From Brevibacterium sp. RIT 803 (lineage in GTDB: Bacteria; Actinomycetota; Actinomycetes; Actinomycetales; Brevibacteriaceae), in assembly GCF_016892625.1 (NCBI RefSeq), contig NZ_JAFEMW010000005.1, positions 124,001 to 188,000 on the forward strand: a DNA stretch of 64,000 nt, given 5' to 3'. This document shows positions 36,127 to 45,518 of this stretch, in pieces. The notes beneath the pieces were generated by a model that saw only the letters and a list, made by a program, of their open reading frames with translations, did no database searches and was not told where the DNA came from. Position numbers and translations under genes: made by a program. Numbering within the stretch: position 1 is the stretch's first letter; each line of letters starts with the position of its first letter.

Positions 36127-39100
36127 CAGTCCTCCTCCTCGTGTCCTCTATTGTCCACGCTTGTCGTGTCAGCGCCCTCGTCGTTTCGGCCGCTGAAGTC
36201 ACGTGGACCCTCGCCGAGGTTGCCCTTCTCAGCGCTGTCAGCATCCTTGCCGATGTCGCCGCGGTCCGGATCCCCGTCGGTCGGGTCCCCGTCGTCCGCG
36301 CGGTTCGCGTCCACGGTCTCGGTCCTGTTCTCGTCGATGGAATCGGCGGGTCGAAGATCGACGCGACCCGAGCGATCGTCGGCATTGTCAACGACGCTGG
36401 AAGCGTCATCGGGTGCCGAACCACCGGTCGCCTCGGCGTCGTCCGATTCGCCACTGTCCGTCGCTTCGTCTCCGAAGGTGCGCCCGGGGGTGACACCGAC
36501 GGCAGAGTCGCCGCCGCGATGCGGATGTCCGCCCTTGCTGGCTTCAGAATCCGCGGCGTGGGACTCGGCGACCACCTCATCGGAAACGGTGACGAGCTGG
36601 TTGCCTGATTCGGGGCTCAGTCCCGCCTCGCGTTGGTACTTCTCGACGAAGTCGACGAGTTCGGGACCGCGCGGGCGCCTGCCCGGCATGATCGTTCCGG
36701 CCACGTACTTGCTGTTCTGGATGAACACGTTGGGATCCATCGTGACACCCAGCAGATCGTTCGCGGAGTCGCCTTCGACGGTGGCGTCCCCGCCCACACC
36801 CCAGTGATAGGGCAGGCCGATCTGGTGGATGGTCTTCCCGCCGATCGTCAGCGGCGTCATCCTCTTCGTCACGAGCACGCGCGCCTCGATGGCAGCCCGT
36901 GGGGAGACCAGAGTCGCCCACCCGTAAGGCTCAAGACCCACCTCGGCGGCAAGCTCCGGTGAGATCTCGCAGAACATCTCGGGCTGCAGTTCTGACAGGT
37001 ACGGCAGCCACCGGGACATGCCACCGGCGGTGTGGTGTTCTGTCAGGCGGTAGGTCGTGAACACGTAGGGGTAGACATCGGTACCGGGATTGCCGGCTCC
37101 TGGCGCGGACAGGTTGTCCTCACGGCGCATGACCAGGCGCGTCGGTGAGCTCTGCTGATCGTAGAGCGGGTTGTCAACCGTCGATTCCTGCGGCTCGTAG
37201 TGTGTGGGCATCGGTCCGTCGACCATGCCGCTGGGCGCGAACAGCCACCCCTTGCCGTCGGCCTGCATGATGAACGGATCATCGCCGTCGAGGTTGGCAG
37301 GACCGCCATGGGCCTGATCCGATCGGGCCGAGGGTGCTCGGTCGATCGGGAAGTCGGGCACATCCTTGCCCGTCCACTTGCCGGAGTCCTCGTCCCACCA
37401 GACGAATTTCTTCCGCTCCGACCACGGTGTGCCATCCGGTGCCGCCGAAGCGCGGTTGTAGAGGATACGGCGGTTCGCCGGCCACGCCCATGCCCATTCG
37501 GCGGCGGTCTCGTCCTGATCAGCACGGGGTTTGCGCCGGGCGGCCATGTTCTGCCCGCCTGCGTAGATGCCCGCGTAGATCCAACAGCCACCGGCGGTGG
37601 TGCCGTCGTCGGTCATCTGGTTGAAGTTGTCGAGCGGCTGCCCGTCCTTCTCTCCGCCGACGTAATAGCCGTTGATCTCGGCCAACACCGATTCGGGGTC
37701 GACCTCGCCCTCGTCGTCGACCGGATAGTCCCAGGTCATGTCGAGGAGCGGACGGTCGCGAGGATCCTCGGAGTCCTTCAGCTTCTCGCGCACACGCTTT
37801 CCGAGTTCGAAGAAGAAGTCGAGTTCGCTCTGTGCGTCGCCGGGCGGGTTGACGGCCTTGTGGCGCCACTGCACCAGGCGCTGCGTCTGCGTGAAGGTGC
37901 CGGCCTTCTCCGTGTGGTTGGCGGCGGGCATGAAGAACATCTCGGTCTCGATGTCCTCGGTTGTGAGCTCACCGCTGGCGATCTCCGGGCCGTCCTTCCA
38001 CCAGGTGGCGGACTCGATGAGCCGGAAGTCGCGGACCACCATCCACTTCAGGTGGCTCATCGCCATGCGCTGCATCCGACCGTTGGCTGATCCCACGGCC
38101 GGGTTCTGGCCCAGCAGGAAGTAGCCGTCGACACCGTCATTGAGCATGCGGACCTGGGTCTGATAGGTGCCGTGGGCGCCGTTGATCTTCGGCAGATAGT
38201 CGTAGGCGAAGTTGTTGTCCTTCGTCGCCGCATCGCCCCACCACGCCTTGAGCAGATTGGTGGCGTAGCTGCGCCCGTTGGCCCAATAGCCCTTGTGGGT
38301 CTCCGGGGTACCGACGGCGGCGACGTAGTCGTCGAAGGTCTCGTGAACTCCGGCGCTGGGCATCGGCAGGTAGCCGGGCAGCAGATTGAACAGGGTCGGA
38401 ATGTCGGTCGAGCCCTGGATCGTGGCGTGCCCGCGCAGTGCCATGATGCCGCCGCCGGGTCGGCCCATATTGCCCAGCAGGAGTTGGAGGATCGAGGCGG
38501 TGCGGATGAACTGCGCGCCCAGGGAGTGCTGGGTCCAGCCCACCGCATAGGCGAAGCAGGTCGTACGTTCGCGCCCGGAGTTCTGGGTCACGGACTCGAC
38601 CAGATACTCGAAGTCGGCGGGTTTGATCCCGCAGTTCTCGGCCACCATCTCGGGCGTGTACCGGGAGTAGTGACGCTTGAGAATCTGGAACACCGACCTG
38701 GGGTTGCTCAGGCTCTCATCCCTGACCGCACGACCTGCTTCGTCGGTCTGGTAGGACCAGGTCGAGTTGTCGTAGGAGTTCGTGTCCGGGTCGAATCCGG
38801 AGAACAGACCGTCCAGGTCCTCCGTGTCCTGATAGTTCTCGCTGATGAGGTTCGCGGCGTTCGTGTACGCACGCACGTACTCGTCGAAGTGCAGACCCTC
38901 GGTCAGGACACGGTTGATGAGCGCACCGAGCAGGACGATGTCGGAGCCGGCCCGGATCGGGACGTGCTTGTCGGCAATCGCGGTGGTGCGCGTGAAACGA
39001 GGATCGACGTGGATGACGCGTGCACCCCGGGCCTTGGCCTCGGTCACCCATTGGAAGCCCACTGGATGGCACTCGGCCATATTGGATCCCTGGATGATGA

Positions 39101-39755
39101 TGCAGTCGGCATTCGCCATATCCTGGACGGGTTGTGTGGCGCCGCCTCGCCCAAACGAGGTTCCCAAACTGGGAACCGTGGCGGAGTGTCAAATACGCGC
39201 CTGGTTCTCGATCTGTATCGCGCCCGCCGCCGTGTAGAGCTTCTTCGCGAGGTAGTTCTCCTCGTTGTCGATGGTCGCCCCGCCGAGGCTGGCGATCCCC
39301 ATCGTGCGACGCAGAGGGTGGCCCTTGTCGTCGAAGTCCTCCCAGTGATTGCGGCGGGCTTCGATGAAGCGGTCGGCGACCATGTCGATGGCGGTGCCGA
39401 GATCGAGCTTCTGCCAGTCCTTGGCTCGTGGTGCTCGGTAGAGGACGTCGGTGATGCGTCCGTTGGCGTTGACCAGCTGTTCGCTGGCCGCGCCCTTGGG
39501 GCAGAGGCGTCCGCGGGAGATGGGTGAGTCCGGGTCGCCTTCGATCTGGATGACCTTGTCATCCTTGACGAAGACCTTCTGACCACAGCCGACGGCGCAG
39601 TACGGGCAGACCGACTGCACAACCTTGTCCGCGGTGGCATTGCGTGAGGTGGTGTCGCGCGTCTTTCGGGACACCACTGATTCGCCGCGCCCCGACGCAT
39701 CGGAGGATCGCAGCTGCCGGATCACCGGCCACTCGAGAGGACTGAACCGAGCCAT
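36126..39755 (-). CDS. fdhA: formate dehydrogenase large subunit, selenocysteine-containing (UGA at codon 189)
   Basis: 1209 residues if the single in-frame TGA (39191-39189) is read as selenocysteine. N-terminal [4Fe-4S] Cys50, Cys53, Cys57, Cys85 (CPYCAVGC...LCPKG). The sequence flanking the TGA is ENQARI-U-HSATVPSLGTSFGRGGATQ, the exact setting of the Mo/W-ligating Sec in Sec-type formate dehydrogenases. The downstream part has GSNMAECHPVGFQW and the molybdopterin dinucleotide-binding C-domain (GWATLVSPRAAIEARVLVTKRM). After about residue 1045 there is an acidic Asp/Glu/Gly/Ser-rich tail of about 160 residues not found in the core family. ATG start; no export signal. Oxidises formate to CO2. 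Confidence 0.94.
39159..39177 (-). promoter_or_regulatory. SECIS-like hairpin of fdhA
   Basis: GGTTCCC-AGTTT-GGGAACC: a 7-bp perfect stem with a 5-nt loop containing G and U, beginning 11 nt after the UGA, with the loop 18 nt downstream. This is the position required for bacterial SECIS elements read by SelB. Confidence 0.8.
39189..39191 (-). other. recoded UGA (selenocysteine) codon
   Basis: In-frame TGA between ATT (Ile188) and CAC (His190) of fdhA. It is not a frameshift: both halves lie in the same frame and the sequence across the junction matches the family without gap. Confidence 0.92.
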
Positions 39756-39862
39756 GGCTCAATCCTAGCCCTTCTCGGTGGCCGATGGTGACCAAATCGC
39801 CCACGATCACTCGCAGTGTTTCACGAGGTGAGAAGCGGTGATCTCATTCGCCGAGGTGGTCC

Positions 39863-40573
39863 TCAGTCGGTGATCCTGTGTGCCAGGAGCACACTGTCGT
39901 CGAGCTCGGCGGGCTGACCGTCGGGGCCTTCGACCTCACGGGTGCGCAGTTCGGCGAGTTCGATCTCCCAGCGGACGGGGCTGCCGCCGATGAGCAAGGC
40001 GAAATCGCCGTTCGGGGTCACCGGTTCATGATGATGACCGAGGCCGTGGCCAAGTTCCTCGTCAAGGTTCTCCGCCCACGGAGGCATTTCGGCGTGGGAG
40101 ATGAGCAGCAGTCGGCCATCGGGCGCGACGTGCTCGGCGACCTTTCCGACGAGCTCCTCACGAGTGTCGGGCAACCGGGTGTGGAGGAAGCAGCCGATGA
40201 CAAGGTCATAGCCGCCTCGGCGAGGGTGCTCTTCGTCAAAATTCGCACCCGAGGGATCCCAGGTGGAGACGTCAGCGACCTCGAAGGAGACGGTGGCACC
40301 CTTCGCTGCGGCTGCTTCCGCGGCCCGGTCGACGGCAGTCTGCGACAGGTCGATTCCGGTGGCATCCCAACCGTGTTCTGCCAACCAGATGGCGTCAGCG
40401 CCCTCACCGCAGCCGACGTCGAGGACGCGGCCGGGGGTGAGGCTGTCGACTGCGGCGACGAGCGCCTCGTTCGGGTTGCCCGACCAGATCGGATCGCTGC
40501 CGGCATATCGCTCTTCCCAGGCCGCGACGGAGTCTGGGACTCCCGTCGTTGCGACCTGTTGGGGTTCGGTCAC
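39863..40573 (-). CDS. class I SAM-dependent methyltransferase
   Basis: 236 residues. Motif I RVLDVGCGEGADAIWLAEHGWDATGIDLSQTAVDRA, then GYDLVIGCFLHTRLPDTREELVGKVAEHVAPDGRLLLISH. A His-rich stretch (ELGHGLGHHHEPVTP) follows. Resembles small-molecule methyltransferases such as thiopurine/tellurite types, but the substrate is unknown. Its start overlaps the thioredoxin stop by 4 bp, so the two are translated together. Upstream of fdhA on the same strand with a 107-bp gap. Confidence 0.8.
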   Translation of the reverse strand: MTEPQQVATTGVPDSVAAWEERYAGSDPIWSGNPNEALVAAVDSLTPGRVLDVGCGEGADAIWLAEHGWDATGIDLSQTAVDRAAEAAAAKGATVSFEVADVSTWDPSGANFDEEHPRRGGYDLVIGCFLHTRLPDTREELVGKVAEHVAPDGRLLLISHAEMPPWAENLDEELGHGLGHHHEPVTPNGDFALLIGGSPVRWEIELAELRTREVEGPDGQPAELDDSVLLAHRITD

Positions 40574-41013
40574 TGCTTCGTTCCCGGTTCGGGAGACACC
40601 TCGGTGGCCTCGGATTGCACGGTGTCGTCCGAGCCTTCGGCTGCCTCGACGCCGGCTTCCTGCTTGGCCAGTTCCTCGCGGACCTCGTTCATGTCGAGTT
40701 CTTTGACCGCGGTGATGACCTGTTCGAGCTGAGGTGCGGCGAGCGCACCTGGCTGAGCGAAGACGACGATGCCCTCACGGAAGGCGACGAGGGTCGGGAT
40801 GGAGGAGATCGCGAAGAGTCCCGCGAGTTCCTGCTGCGCCTCGGTGTCGACCTTTCCGAAGACCACGTCCGAGTACTGTTCGGAGGCCTCTTCGTACACG
40901 GGGGCGAACTGCTTGCAGGGGCCGCACCAGTCGGCCCAGAAGTCGAGAAGAAGGATCGAGCTGTCGGTGATTGTTGACTCGAAGTTGTCTTTGGTGATTT
41001 CGATCGTAGACAT
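40570..41013 (-). CDS. trxA: thioredoxin with C-terminal acidic extension
   Basis: 147 residues. Thioredoxin fold with active-site WCGPC (Cys30, Cys33), DFWADWCGPCK and ISSIPTLVAFREG with the cis-Pro. The last 40 residues are an acidic tail. Thioredoxin could supply reducing power, including toward Se metabolism, which is inference only. First gene of a pair with the overlapping methyltransferase. Confidence 0.9.
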   Translation of the reverse strand: MSTIEITKDNFESTITDSSILLLDFWADWCGPCKQFAPVYEEASEQYSDVVFGKVDTEAQQELAGLFAISSIPTLVAFREGIVVFAQPGALAAPQLEQVITAVKELDMNEVREELAKQEAGVEAAEGSDDTVQSEATEVSPEPGTKQ

Positions 41014-41153
41014 TCGGGCAGTCTAAACGCCGACTATGAACACTGTCTGGACACTTTCGCAGTCTGGACAGCAGCGCGGCCCGCGGCGCGTTCACGAGGC
41101 ACACCAGTGACCTCGGCTCGCCGAAATCGCGTGTGGGCCCGACCTCACGAAGC

Positions 41154-42170
41154 TCAGTCCACGAGGTCGACGATCGGCGCATCTGCGGAGATAGCAGAGA
41201 AGACAGCATCGGCGGCAGATGATTTCACGACGCGGTTCTCATTGTCCGGTGCCGGCTGCCACGGCATGATCGCAAAGGTGATCGAGTCCTTGGGCACTGA
41301 AGACACGGTCGCGGCCAGCGAGGCGAGGGAGGAGACCGAATCGAGGCCGTCATCGACGCGCAGCGAAGAGGTGACCGCGTCAAGGAAACTGTAGAGCCGG
41401 TCGGGCCTCGACAATGTGTGGGAGCTCTTGGCTCTGTCGATGATGGAGTCCATGACCATCTGCTGATTGCCCATGCGCGAGATGTCGCTGCCATCTCCGA
41501 CGGCGTGCCGGGTCCGCGCCAGGGCGAGAGCATCCGTGCCGCCCAGGGTCTGCTCCCCTGCGGGCAGGTCGAGGTTCGCCTTGTCGTCGTGCAGCGGTTC
41601 GTCGAGATCAACAGTGATCCCATCCAGTGCGTCGACGATGGTGGCGAAGCCGTCGAAGTTGACTTCGACGAAGTGGTCGACGCGAACTCCCGTGAGCTCT
41701 TCGGCCGCAGAGACCGAGCATGCAGGACCCTGGTTGAGTGCCGAATTGATCATTCCGCGCTGAGCCGGCGAAGCACCGGACCCGGTGTCGTCGCAGGCAG
41801 GCATGTCCATCATCGTGTCTCGCGGAATCTGGACGGCATCGATACGAGAGGAGTCATCGGAGACATGGGCGAGAATCATCGCGTCACTGCGCGCACCATC
41901 GCCTAAGCCGTAATCATTCGTGTCCAGCGCCCTGGTATCGGAGCCGAGGATGAGGACGTTCAGCTCATCCGTGATCTTCTCGGGTGCCTCACCGTCCCCT
42001 GCGCGCAGGGCCGAGGAGGTGATGTTCCCCTTGAGGTTGTGGACAACGGCGACGATCGTGACCGGGACTCCGATGACGAGGACCGCGAGGATGGCGACGA
42101 TGGTGCGGCGACGTCGGTACTTCATGGCAAGGCGGCGCTGGCGTCGTGGACCGACTTCGGAATACGGCAT
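41154..42170 (-). CDS. LytR-CpsA-Psr (LCP) family wall polymer ligase
   Basis: 338 residues. Short cytoplasmic Arg-rich start, one membrane helix (IVAILAVLVIGVPVTIVAVV), then the LCP domain: LNVLILGSDTR, GARSDAMILAHVSDDSSRIDAVQIPRDTM, INSALNQGPACSVSAAEELTGVRVDHFVEVNFDGFATIVDALDGITV, and ALALARTRHAVGDGSDISRMGNQQMVMDSIIDRA. LCP enzymes attach anionic polymers to peptidoglycan outside the membrane. The ATG at 42170 lacks a strong ribosome site; an internal ATG at 42125 is possible. Confidence 0.9.
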   Translation of the reverse strand: MPYSEVGPRRQRRLAMKYRRRRTIVAILAVLVIGVPVTIVAVVHNLKGNITSSALRAGDGEAPEKITDELNVLILGSDTRALDTNDYGLGDGARSDAMILAHVSDDSSRIDAVQIPRDTMMDMPACDDTGSGASPAQRGMINSALNQGPACSVSAAEELTGVRVDHFVEVNFDGFATIVDALDGITVDLDEPLHDDKANLDLPAGEQTLGGTDALALARTRHAVGDGSDISRMGNQQMVMDSIIDRAKSSHTLSRPDRLYSFLDAVTSSLRVDDGLDSVSSLASLAATVSSVPKDSITFAIMPWQPAPDNENRVVKSSAADAVFSAISADAPIVDLVD

Positions 42171-42706
42171 AGAACTTCAATTCGCGATCGGCGATGGATT
42201 GCATACAATCCTAAACATAATTTCTCTGAACTTTCTGTCACCGATGGGCGATACATTCTGTTAGAGTTGAATTGTTCCCGTACGAAACAGTGCGGAACGT
42301 GCGGTGCCGCGAGCGTAGGTAGATTCGCTTGGCACCGTGCTGTTGCCTGTTGGCGCGTGTCTACCATCCGCGCCTCTCTAACTTTCTGACTTTTCAATCC
42401 AGCCGTTCTTCGGCTTCCGTCCAGCACCTTCGAGTGCCCTACCGAGACCGCACTTCCCGCTTTCGCCTGAGATGAGGATTCTTCACTTCAGCACGAATCT
42501 CGGAACTTCGGTTTCTCCACATTTTTCTGCCGGGCCTGCGTTCAATGCGCAGATCATCCGACAGGAAGTCACATCTTCAGACGATCAGCTGATCGGCAAT
42601 GTCGTTCAGTTCAGGTCTCTGACAATGTGAACAGCCGGGCCCTCAAAGGGTCCGACCATCCAGACCGCTCCGGCGGTCACCAGTTTAAAATAAGGATACA
42701 AAGATT
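42171..42706. other. 536-bp divergent interval with the cspA leader
   Basis: No gene seen. The left part is AT-rich and should hold the LCP promoter. The right part would be a long cspA 5' leader. Just before cspA it can form GGGCCCT-CAA-AGGGTCC (about 42636-42652) and a GC hairpin near 42665, then AAGGA 10 nt before the ATG. Long structured leaders are typical of cold-shock genes; regulation is inferred. Confidence 0.5.
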
Positions 42707-42910
42707 ATGGCTACAGGTACCGTGAAATGGTTCAACTCGGAAAAAGGTTTCGGATTCATCCAGCCTGACGATGGTTCAGCAGACGTCTTCACTCACTTCT
42801 CCGCGATCGAATCGACCGGCTACCGTGAGCTCGCCGAGGGCCAGAATGTTGAATTCGACTCGGAAATGGGCTCCAAGGGCCTTCAGGCCACAAGCGTTCG
42901 TCCCCTCTGA
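42707..42910 (+). CDS. cspA: cold-shock protein CspA family
   Basis: 67 residues, the classic length. RNP1 KGFGFI and RNP2 VFTHF in [19 protein letters not shown] and [12 protein letters not shown]. Single-stranded RNA/DNA-binding chaperone. ATG preceded by AAGGA. No terminator-like hairpin evident directly downstream. Confidence 0.95.
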   Translation: MATGTVKWFNSEKGFGFIQPDDGSADVFTHFSAIESTGYRELAEGQNVEFDSEMGSKGLQATSVRPL

Positions 42911-43138
42911 GACTTCCGTAACTTTCCGGTCCCGGCCGGATCGCGATTGATTCGTCAATAGCGAGCACCTGCCGGGAACGCAGTTGCACTGAGTTACACC
43001 AAAAGCGTGTGTTCGCGTTTGGAGTTTGTGTTTTCACTTGCTCCGAATGCGGTCACACGCTTTTCGGCGTCCGCAGGCTCTCAGCGGTGTCGACGCCAGG
43101 CACCAAGCGCCTACCCATCGGTCCGCACCCCTACACAC

Positions 43139-44161
43139 TCACAGGCGCACGAGCTGCTTCCCCAGATTGGCACCGGCGAACAGTCCGTCCAGGGCTCCCG
43201 GCGCAGCCTCCAGACCCTCGGCAATCGTGTCGGCGATGGCCAATTCGCCACGACCGAACATTCCAGACAGATGCGCCAAGGCCTCAGGGAATCTGTTGAG
43301 GTAGTCGAAGAAGACGAAGCCTTCCATCCTCGCTCGACGCAGACCAAGCTGCATGTAGTTGCGGATTCCGGCAGTCGGCAGATCACCCTCATAGCCTGTG
43401 GCCACTGCTCCGCAGAGCACGATCCGGCCATGGTCGGCGAGGTTGTCGATGGCGGTCTCGAGCAGCTCGCCTCCGACATTGTCGAAATAGATGTCAATGC
43501 CGTCCGGGGCCAGATTCCTGAGCTGCTCCGTGACGCTGTCCGACCGGTAGTCGATGCACGCGTCCAATCCCGCCGCCTCGCGCACCCAGTCGCATTTCTC
43601 CTGCCCGCCGGCGATCCCGATGGTGTGACACCCGAGGGATCGAGCGATTTGGCTCGCAATCGAACCAGTGGCACCAGCCGCTGCAGACACCACCACTGTC
43701 TCTCCAGGAGAAGGCCGCCCGATTTCCATCATTCCGAAGTAGGCCGTCAGACCGTTGGTGCCGAAGATACTGAGCATGTGGCGGGGCTCGATTCCGTCGG
43801 GAACGACATTGACTCCGAAGAGTCCCTGCCCGGAAGCCGTCGCATACGACTGCCACCCCAGCTCGCCGTACACCTGGGCACCTACAGGAAGCGCCACATC
43901 ATTCGATTCCACGATGGTGCCGACACCTGCTCCCCTCATCACCGCGCCGATCTCGACAGGTGCTCGGTAGTTCGCTCCAGGGTTGAGCCACCCGCGCTGA
44001 GTCGGATCGATGCTCAGCCACTCGACTCGTACTCGCGCCTCACCCGGCTGCAGAGGGCTCAGCTGCTCCTCCTGTATGTCGAAGCAGGAGGCAAGCGACT
44101 CGCCTTGCGGCCTCTTCATCAGGACGCAGCGCCGGTTTCGAGTGGGAACGTCCGCCGACAT
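43139..44161 (-). CDS. NADP-dependent oxidoreductase, CurA/leukotriene-B4-dehydrogenase type
   Basis: 340 residues of the zinc-independent medium-chain reductase family. Signatures: WLSIDPTQRGWLNPGANYRAPVEIGAVMRGAGVG, TAYFGMMEIGRPSPGETVVVSAAAGATGSIASQIARSLG (NADPH Rossmann), DIYFDNVGGELLETAIDNL, and a C-terminal GLEAAPGALDGLFAGANLGKQLVRL. Reduces enone or conjugated carbonyl substrates. It shares its first base with the MarR stop (TGATG) and is the second gene of a MarR-reductase pair. Confidence 0.88.
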   Translation of the reverse strand: MSADVPTRNRRCVLMKRPQGESLASCFDIQEEQLSPLQPGEARVRVEWLSIDPTQRGWLNPGANYRAPVEIGAVMRGAGVGTIVESNDVALPVGAQVYGELGWQSYATASGQGLFGVNVVPDGIEPRHMLSIFGTNGLTAYFGMMEIGRPSPGETVVVSAAAGATGSIASQIARSLGCHTIGIAGGQEKCDWVREAAGLDACIDYRSDSVTEQLRNLAPDGIDIYFDNVGGELLETAIDNLADHGRIVLCGAVATGYEGDLPTAGIRNYMQLGLRRARMEGFVFFDYLNRFPEALAHLSGMFGRGELAIADTIAEGLEAAPGALDGLFAGANLGKQLVRL

Positions 44162-44577
44162 CAGTTCTCACCCGACACTGGCCGCCGAGCGAATGACGGC
44201 GCCAGACGCCCCAGCAGCTTAGTCAGCTGTTCCTGCTCTGCGGAATCGAAGACGTCGCCCAGAAGGGTGGTGGCCTTCTCCTCGGCGACCTTGACGGCAT
44301 CGTGATAGAGCGCGGCACCGACCTCGGTCAGGCAGACGAGTGAGACCCTCGCATCGTGCGGGTCGGAGTCCCGTGACAGATATCCGAGCTTTTCCAGCGG
44401 TGCGACCAAGCGGGCGATTCCAGATGGAGTGATTCCCAGGCTCTCTGCCAATTCGACTCGGCGCAGTCGTCGACCCGGCGCAGAGCATAGGCTCTGCAGA
44501 ACTGTCAGATCATTGAGGGAGAGGCCTTGGACCTCAAGCTTTCGCCGGATCTCAGTATCGGCCCGGACAAGACGCAT
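44161..44577 (-). CDS. MarR-family transcriptional regulator
   Basis: 138 residues from the ATG at 44577, chosen because CTGGAG lies 6 nt before it; a TTG at 44601 is too close to its site. Winged helix: LSLNDLTVLQSLCSAPGRRLRRVELAESLGITPSGIARLVAPLEKLGYLSRDSDPHDARVSLVCLTEVG. Two-gene unit with the downstream CurA-like reductase. Likely autoregulated through the 18-bp palindrome 40 bp upstream. Confidence 0.88.
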   Translation of the reverse strand: MRLVRADTEIRRKLEVQGLSLNDLTVLQSLCSAPGRRLRRVELAESLGITPSGIARLVAPLEKLGYLSRDSDPHDARVSLVCLTEVGAALYHDAVKVAEEKATTLLGDVFDSAEQEQLTKLLGRLAPSFARRPVSGEN

Positions 44578-44616
44578 GCACAGCTCCAGCACGAAGAACA
44601 ACCTTTCATTGTTAAC

Positions 44617-44634
44617 TCATTGAGTACTCAATGA
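44617..44634. promoter_or_regulatory. MarR operator, perfect 18-bp palindrome
   Basis: TCATTGAGTACTCAATGA, fully self-complementary, 40 bp upstream of the MarR start. Length, symmetry and AT-rich arms match MarR binding sites. Confidence 0.8.
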
Positions 44635-44831
44635 TATGTCATACACATGCCATTCCAAAGCCTGCTCTGGGGGTAATGAGCTGGAGGTCATGAGAATGAT
44701 GCTCGCCGTACGGGGGCAATGAACGGAGGATCGACGAGCCCTCGCCGAACATCTGCATCATATGCGGGCGCGGCTCTCCGAGAGTAGCGTTGGAATCCTC
44801 GAGGTCCCCACACAGAACAGGTGATGCCACG

Positions 44832-45476
44832 ATGACTCGTCCGACCGACCTGCGCCCGACCACCGTCGTCTTCGACTTAGGCAACGTCCTCATAGGTTGG
44901 GATCAGACCGGGCCTCTTGCCGATCGGATGACCAGGGAGGAGTGGAATGATTTTGCCGCCGAGGCGGACTTCGGCATGCTGAATACGCTGGCTGATCGCG
45001 GGGTGCCGATCACAGAGGTGATCGCACGGGCGGCTGAATCCGATTCGCGTCACGGTGAGATCGTCGCCGCCTACTATGATCGCTTCGACCTGTCCCTGAC
45101 GGGACCGATTCAGGGAATGACCGAGCTCGTCGCCGAGCTCAAGGCCTCAGAAGTCAGACTGCTGGGTCTCTCGAACTGGTCGGCAGAGACCTTCCACCAT
45201 GCGCCGAAGGTCGCGCCGGCGATCAATGAGCTCGAAGATATCGTGGTCTCGGGACGGGAGAAGCTGATCAAACCCGCCCCTGAGATCTTCCACCTCCTGA
45301 GCCGACGCTTCGACCTAGTCCCCGAACAGACGGTCTTCGTCGATGACCTGCCGGCGAACATCGGTGCCGCCGAACAGCTCGGCTTCATCGGCCTGCTCTT
45401 CACCGATGCCCGGCAGCTGCGAGACGACCTTATAGGCCTTGGGCTCCTCTCCTCCCCTGCTGCCGTTGAAAACTGA
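44832..45476 (+). CDS. HAD-superfamily hydrolase
   Basis: 214 residues. HAD motif I TVVFDLGNVLIGW, motif II LLGLSNW, motif III Lys in REKLIKPAPEIF, and motif IV VFVDDLPANIGAAEQLG. The second Asp of the DxD motif is replaced by Gly (D-L-G), as in haloacid dehalogenase/epoxide-hydrolase-like HAD members, so phosphatase activity is uncertain. Start at 44832 with AGGTGAT upstream. 42-bp gap to the M20D gene. Confidence 0.82.
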   Translation: MTRPTDLRPTTVVFDLGNVLIGWDQTGPLADRMTREEWNDFAAEADFGMLNTLADRGVPITEVIARAAESDSRHGEIVAAYYDRFDLSLTGPIQGMTELVAELKASEVRLLGLSNWSAETFHHAPKVAPAINELEDIVVSGREKLIKPAPEIFHLLSRRFDLVPEQTVFVDDLPANIGAAEQLGFIGLLFTDARQLRDDLIGLGLLSSPAAVEN

Positions 45477-45518
45477 CGACGGGTCGTTCCCGTTCACACT
45501 CGAACTCGAGGAGAAGTG

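Noticed and set aside
34930..36807. 625-codon frame opposite fdhA/fdhB
   Set aside because: Antisense shadow; translation is Ser/Arg/Val-rich with no domain, and the fdh genes are on the other strand.
36126..39755. Two separate formate dehydrogenase genes or a frameshift
   Set aside because: Both parts are in the same frame and only a single TGA, at the family's Sec position, separates them.
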